The translations under genes were made by a program, and so were the position numbers. Shown here piece after piece: positions 16,747 through 21,169 of a stretch of 21,169 nucleotides of DNA (positions are counted from its first letter, which is position 1; the number at the start of each line of letters is the position of its first letter). The DNA lies in assembly GCA_933822405.4 (NCBI GenBank), contig CAKOGP040001749.1:1-21169 (forward strand). Direction: 5' to 3'. This DNA is from Cylindrotheca closterium. Its lineage: Eukaryota > Bacillariophyta > Bacillariophyceae > Bacillariales > Bacillariaceae. Under the pieces are notes generated by a model. The model worked only from the letters and a program-made list of their open reading frames with translations, made no database searches and was not told the origin of the DNA.

Positions 16747-17433
16747 CTAGTCCTCTTGATCAGCAGTATCTTCAGACCAGAACATTAGAGTCGGTAGTAG
16801 TGTCCAGATTTGCTGATGACCCCAATGTTTGCTGAGAATATCAGCTGGGTTGAGAGCACTGTCAATATGGATAAAAGATAGCATGTTAGCTGCTACTGCT
16901 TCTCTCACACGGTGGAATGACAATTCAACATCTTGATTGTGTAGCTTAGCTTCAGGTAGGGAAGAACTGTTCATGACAGATTCATTGTCACCTAACATGT
17001 AGCTTTGACCTCTGATTAGCACACCAAGGTACCTCAAGGTTTGTTGGAGATCCATGATCTGTTTGGCACAGGTTTGAGCCGCTACAGACTCAGAACCAGA
17101 AGTAGCAGTCTTAACAGTTGACTGCTCCTTAGAGAAGAAATCAATTGAGGTTCCATTCAGTTTGTCAAGTTGAAAGACACCATTGTGGTCTTTCTGGATC
17201 TTGTAGTAGTACATACACTTTGGTGAAGTAGTGTGTAGCAATCTCAGCTTGACTTGATTGGGTGGACAAAGAAGTTTCTTCTTGTCCTTGACAATATTTC
17301 CAAGAAGTGTACAACCTTGACTTTCCAATAGGTTGTGGTTTCTAGCATGCATAGTGCAGGTCACTGAATCATCGGCTCCAGTGATGCTCAGTGGTTTCGG
17401 GGTATTCTCCCCATGTTTCCATCCAATGGCCAT
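16747..17433 (-). pseudogene. Copia chromodomain-like stretch fused to RNase H (RT deleted between them)
   Basis: The N-terminal part (GWKHGENTPKPLSITGADDS; ARNHNLLESQG) resembles the W-x-x-G-E-x-x-x-x-P-L and DDPVT segments that precede RT in diatom copia pol. KKLLCPPNQVKLRLLHTTS follows. The frame then jumps, near the YKIQKDHNGVF region, to LNGTSIDFFSKEQSTVKTAT, the start of RNase H. RNase H continues with GSESVAAQTCAKQIMDL, MLGDNESVMNSS, LSFHRVREAVAANM and SALNPADILSKHWGHQQIW, the normal copia C-terminus. The RT, several hundred residues, is gone. The frame is otherwise open to its natural stop, so the deletion kept phase. Confidence 0.83.
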
Positions 17434-17508
17434 ACTGTAGGTCAGACCCAGGTAAGAAGGGTGTTTAAGTCAAATGTAGTGATGGTGGCATACAACTCGC
17501 TTGAGCTT

Positions 17509-18096
17509 TCAAACAATGGGGTTGTCCTTGTCAATTTCTGACCACTTGTGGATGTTTTGGTAAGCTATGACACGTTCATATTCACCTTTGTCAATGTTCA
17601 GGCATAGTTCAATACATGCAGGCTGAATGTCCCTGTTGCAATTGTGCTTGTAGTTGAGCTCAACGATCTTAGCACCTTGAACATGACCTTCAGAGGATGA
17701 CAACTTGCAAGTCAAGTCAATGAGTTTGTCTTGCTTTGGAGTAGACTCAATGACAAAGTTGATAGGCGTTTCAGGAACAAGCAGAACAGATGGTTGCCTG
17801 CCTGACTTGTAAGCTTCAAAATCTGGTGGTCTAAGTTGTGGCACATGGGCAGGGTCTAAATCAAATAGACCAGCCATGTTACATTCCAACCAATCAAGAT
17901 CAGAAGCTTGTCCAGGATGTAGTTTGTACAGACCATTTGTTGCCATGACACAGTGATGACTTTCAATGAAATCAATAGCATCATCTAAGGCAGGAGAATC
18001 CTTCAGAGTACTGACTGTTGTGTTACTCTTAGTAAGGATGTCCACTCCATCAAATGGACTTTGTTCACCTGTAGACCCATCATCCGGTATGCCCAC
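17509..18096 (-). pseudogene. Copia linker fragment, product uncertain
   Basis: A 195-codon open frame (for example HHCVMATNGLYKLHPGQA; LDWLECNMAGLFDLDPAHV; YKSGRQPSVLLVPETPINF). It lies in phase-shifted continuity with the chromodomain-like stretch downstream and probably represents the pol region upstream of it. I cannot assign a catalytic activity. Its first residues (PDDGSTGEQSPF) repeat a module just upstream (PDDGSAGEQSPF). Confidence 0.5.
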
Positions 18097-18485
18097 TCTA
18101 TTAAATGGACTTTAAATGGACTTTGTTCACCTGCAGACCCATCATCCGGTACAGACTTGGCCCATTCATCAACATCAACTCCATCTTTGGCTATCTTGTG
18201 ATTCTTCACCTCTTGAGTAGCTTTGCGATACTTGGTTGCTGGGACCAGAGCCAACTTGTCTGATTTGGTATATTCACTTGTTACAGAAGTCAGAGTATCT
18301 GCATCTTTACTCCTCCCCATGCTCGAGTGCTGGAACTGTGAGAGAAAATCAGTAGTAGTCGACATCTCATGTAAGTAGACAGAATGTTGGGGGGATGGAG
18401 GTGGTTGCGCAGGAGGCTGATTGTTGGAACCAGCAGCTTCTAACTTTGCAATGCAATGAGATGTCTTGCAAGGAAGTGTTGCCAA
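18003..18485 (-). pseudogene. Second, diverged copy of the copia gag C-terminal module
   Basis: Contains a proline-rich stretch (QPPAQPPPSPQHS), then SVYLHEMSTTTDFLSQFQHS and DKLALVPATKYRKATQEVK. This is recognisably the same module as SVNLHDMSAADFLSQFQHLS and DKLALVPATKHCNSKQESK at 18980-19260. The two copies have diverged by roughly a fifth by eye, and this one lacks a segment of the other. It is an internal duplication and not a separate gene. Confidence 0.65.
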
Positions 18486-18513
18486 AGATGCCAGACAAGC
18501 TAGGTAGGCAAGA

Positions 18514-18699
18514 GGATCAGGCTCAAGGTCAACTGATGCAAGATCAGTAGCAACCGGCTCAACAAGACAAGGATACTGGACATGATTGTCGTCAAGGGTA
18601 CCATGTCAGGTTTTGGTCTCTGGGTCAACAATGGGATCAGGCTCAAGGTTGACTGATGCAAGATCAGTAACAAACGGCTCAACAAGACAAGGGTACTGG
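18514..18699 (-). repeat. Tandem duplication, 120-bp offset, within the copia relic
   Basis: A 66-bp segment at 18514-18579 (GGATCAGGCTCAAGGTC...) recurs at 18634-18699 with a few substitutions. An adjoining 60-bp segment (18599-18658, TACCATGTCAGGTTTTGGTC...) also recurs at 20278-20337 inside gag. The translated module carries the motif LEPDPIVDPETK. Confidence 0.85.
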
Positions 18700-18748
18700 G
18701 AATTTTCCTTGTCAAGTCCCATTCCAATGTGAGCAAACTGGGTCATGA

Positions 18749-18970
18749 TTAATTAGCAGGACCGCGCTGAGTCATGGTGAGGCCGGCACAAGTGGCAATT
18801 GTAACATTGGTCACTTGATGATTGTCAATGCCTTGCACATCAACAGAACGGTTGGTTTTGACCATGATGCGGACATCATCACCTGCGATTCCACCATTTG
18901 CACCTTGATCAACTGGAGCTAAATCCTTGCGAGTGCTAACACAGAGAACGGAGTAGGTAATAGTGGTTGT
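18749..18970 (-). pseudogene. Copia protease relic
   Basis: One minus-strand phase, bounded by a TAA at 18749-18751, reads LAPVDQGANGGIAGDDVRIM, SVDVQGIDNHQVTNVTIATC and AGLTMTQRGP. The D-x-G-A-N-G-G segment is the catalytic-aspartate motif seen in diatom copia retropepsin-like proteases. The segments around it follow the known order. It lacks a start, and upstream the phase closes at a TAA, so only a fragment remains. Confidence 0.65.
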
Positions 18971-20129
18971 ACATGCTTTTTACCATACTCCATCTATGAC
19001 AATCTTGTGGTTCTTAGATTCTTGTTTGCTGTTGCAATGTTTGGTTGCAGGAACCAAAGCTAACTTGTCTGACATGACACGTTGTAGCTCCCCAGGTTGT
19101 AGGGAAGATTGCTTGGTGACATAAGCTAAAAGTTTGTCAGGTGCGGGCTCTTCATTTGTTTCAGAAGTCAGAGTACCTACATCACTCCCCATGCTCAAAT
19201 GCTGAAACTGAGAAAGGAAATCAGCGGCCGACATATCATGCAAGTTGACAGAACGGCAGGGGGGCAGTGGGGGTGGTGGTGGCAGCAAAGGTTTGTTGGA
19301 ACCACCAAGTATGACAGCTTTAGCAGCTTCAGGAAGTTGATGCCAAACACTTTGACCTTGATCATCTAATTGTTGCCACAGTTTGGTAGGTAAAAAAGGT
19401 CTTGCGAGCAGATGACAAAGACGTGCAGTAAGCATAGTAGTCGCCAAGGATCATGTCAATTTGGAAGTCAAACATGGGAGGGCCAGGATCTGGTTCAAGA
19501 TCACCAGTGGTGACAACATCAGTAGCATATGCCTTCCTAGGATCGGCCTTGGGCTTGGTTCCTTTGGTGACCTCATCATGGTTTTGGGCTGCTGCCTCAA
19601 GGAGTGACGCATACTCGTCAAAAGTAAGTGGTCTGTTGTTGTTCTGCAAGGCCACTTGTTTGCTACTGTCAAACACGTTGCGAAGGTATGGCACAAGTCT
19701 GACAGCATTGGATAACATGACGATGAGTTGCTCCTCAGGGGTCGTGTGTTTTGCTACCTTGTGGTACTGGCGAAGAGTATGGAGCCAATGAAGAATGAAG
19801 GACACATGACTACCGAGCCATCGGTCTGCAGTGAGTTGAGCAGTGGTCAACCATTGCAATTTGGTGTTGGCAGTCGAAGTGGCCATGATAGACTGAGTAT
19901 AAAACTTGCATAGATCCCGGTAGATGCACTGGGCATCGTAAGTCTTATTGTATTGTCTAACAATCTTCTTGCCTTGATCGGTGAGGAGGGTCCGGACAAA
20001 CACCTGATACAAGAAGGATTGATGTCTATCAAAGAGGTCTCGCTCATCAAGGCTGATGGGCTGGTACTTGGGGTCAAGGACCTGTGTCAATCCGTGAGTG
20101 CGACAAGTAGCTTCTAGATTAGGCCGGTA

Positions 20130-20236
20130 ACTATCCCATTGCTTATCATCAGACAAAGTTGGATAGAGGTTGGCATCTAGTTTAATGCCCCAATCAAATT
20201 CTTCAGCTGGTGATCGTCTGGATGGCTTGGAGACAA
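20130..20236 (-). repeat. Internal gag duplication, first copy (partner 20369-20475)
   Basis: About 107 bp, ACTATCCCATT to GATGGCTTGGAGACAA, recur at 20369-20475 at offset 239 with scattered substitutions. Both encode the SPAEEFD-x-GI-x-LDANLYPTLS module. Confidence 0.85.
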
Positions 20237-20368
20237 AATTGATAAATGACTACTTTTGTTAAACAGGTCTAAACGTGTACCATGTCGGCTTTTGGTCTCG
20301 GGGTCAACAATGGGATCAGGCTCAAGGTCGACTGATGAGAGATGAAGAGTGAGACGTTTGCCATGAGG

Positions 20369-20475
20369 ACTATCCCATTGCCTATTATTGGACAAAGTTG
20401 GATAAAGATTAGCATCTAAATGAATGCCCCGATCAAATTCCTCAGCTGGTGAACATCGAGATGGCTTGGAGACAA
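20369..20475 (-). repeat. Internal gag duplication, second copy (partner 20130-20236)
   Basis: Partner of the preceding repeat. The segment between the copies contains the 60-bp module shared with 18599-18658, so the duplication seems to have involved sequence from the LEPDPIVDPETK region. Confidence 0.85.
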
Positions 20476-20864
20476 GAGGCTGTGGGATGGTGCGGCTGCA
20501 GAACACGATGAATGCGCTTGAGGCCCTGTATGTATCAAAATCATCAGGGTCAATGAGTATACAGTTAGACAGGGTGACTGGATCCTTGAGCACAGTTTCT
20601 TGGTGGTAGACGTAGCCACGGATCCCATGGAGATATGCCTTAAGTAATTTTGGCACATCCCAAAGTACATCAGGTTGTGGGTCACCGTTAGCATCACATG
20701 GCTGACTGACAGGATACTGTAGTCCGTCAATATCAGCATCATCCATGCAAAAAAGGTTGAGGTAACATTTCCAACTATACAAGTCAAGTGCGAGAGCCAA
20801 AGACAGTTTCCAGGATGACTCGAGACGGGTTGCGGTTTGTTGTTGAGTTGCCAGCAGTGGACAT

Positions 20865-21169
20865 TGTCACTCGTGTGCCTGATGGTTGAGTAATACTAGT
20901 GGCTGTTAGAATAAAGCAAAATGTGCTCTATTGTGAGTGCCTTTAGCGCTCAGAACAATTTCTCTGCAATCTAAATTCGAAATCGATTGTATATTTTGAG
21001 TGAAATTGTTCCTATTTGATTAATATTTGGCTTGAATTGATAATTCAATCACAAAAGTAAGTTCAACAATTTTCCCTTGGAAAATCCCTTGTTTACAGAA
21101 CTTGATTCGACCTCTACAACAATTCTGTGTTGGATGCAGTACTTTGGGACATCTTGTATTATTCCCTAC
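20865..21169. other. AT-rich right edge, possible 5' LTR remnant of the minus-strand copia element
   Basis: No gene. On the minus strand this stretch precedes the gag ATG. It includes ...TTTATTCTAACA near 20905, which could be the 3' end of an LTR (ends in CA). No second LTR copy is present in the window and the other LTR end would lie outside, so this is a position-based guess. Confidence 0.3.

Larger units (their letters stand above)
16747..20864 (-). mobile_element. Decayed, internally rearranged Ty1/copia relic, minus strand
   Basis: On the minus strand the order is gag (20864-18980), a protease scrap (18970-18749), duplicated gag-like modules (18745-18003), a linker (18096-17509), and a chromodomain-like stretch fused to RNase H (17433-16747). 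Integrase and RT are missing. Multiple frameshifts and partial direct duplications are visible. The parts resemble diatom copia gag-pol, so it is a separate element from the plus-strand relic. Confidence 0.8.
18980..20864 (-). pseudogene. Copia gag relic, frameshifted and with an internal duplication
   Basis: Translation would begin at the ATG at 20862-20864 (MSTAGNSTTNRNPSRVILET), shift phase by about 20800, and continue with IDPDDFDTYRASSAFIVF and SPAEEFDRGIHLDANLYPTL. A second copy of the SPAEEFD...QWDS segment follows and leads into the gag core (HGLTQVLDPKYQPISLDERD; VRTLLTDQGKKIVRQYNKTY; FILHWLHTLRQYHKVAK), typical of UBN2/gag-type copia capsid proteins. A further phase change near 19440 leads to FLPTKLWQQLDDQGQSVWHQ and a proline-rich run. 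Structural role only, and clearly decayed. Confidence 0.78.

Noticed and set aside
16700..21169. A pair of LTRs flanking the minus-strand copia relic
   Set aside because: Short TGTTAGAAT-type similarities occur at about 16706 and 20904, but the flanking sequences do not match further, so no LTR pair can be claimed.
1..21169. tRNA or rRNA genes
   Set aside because: No cloverleaf with a recognisable A and B box, and no conserved rRNA stretch, was seen on either strand.

Overview
The window looks like a repeat-dominated stretch of a eukaryotic nuclear genome, most likely a diatom or close stramenopile. No tools were run. The inference rests on recognising gag, protease, integrase, reverse transcriptase (RT) and RNase H stretches typical of diatom Ty1/copia (CoDi-type) elements, on long non-coding repeat arrays, and on the lack of bacterial operon features. 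I see no intact, recognisable host gene, and no rRNA, tRNA or CRISPR array.

Positions 1-5379 are a satellite and duplication region. A 171-bp tandem repeat fills 1-381 and 3622-5103. Each block is followed by the same 276-bp flank, so the two copies lie 4722 bp apart. Between them lie two blocks of a 135-bp repeat built from two ~67-bp halves, a ~295-bp inverted repeat with part of that array in its loop, and a ~390-codon minus-strand coding region of unknown function (1983-3164). A 37-bp palindrome (3311-3347) lies upstream of that coding region.

Positions 5380-7491 hold small DNA-transposon debris. A 566-bp relic has 32-bp terminal inverted repeats around a decayed transposase-like fragment. 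Four hairpins derive from the same terminal repeat, and three of them run straight into an 11-bp tandem repeat.

Positions 7492-13432 are the best-preserved and most interesting unit: a 5.9-kb tyrosine-recombinase (YR) retrotransposon, PAT/Ngaro-like within the DIRS order, on the minus strand. Its order is A1 - gag - RT/RNase H - tyrosine recombinase - B1 - A2 - B2. The A repeats differ at 2 of 225 positions and the B repeats at 2 of 137. AAT on the coding strand (ATT on +) sits at both outer ends and at the B1/A2 joint, as expected for recombinase-mediated circle integration. Gag, RT and RNase H share one reading phase; the recombinase overlaps RNase H in the -1 phase.

Positions 14310-20864 hold two decayed Ty1/copia elements in convergent orientation. 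The plus-strand relic (14310 to about 16445) keeps the integrase C-terminus, an acidic linker and RT. The minus-strand relic (16747-20864) keeps gag, a protease scrap, a chromodomain-like stretch and RNase H, but has lost integrase and RT; its gag region is a mosaic of internal duplications. The last 300 bp are AT-rich and may hold part of its 5' LTR.
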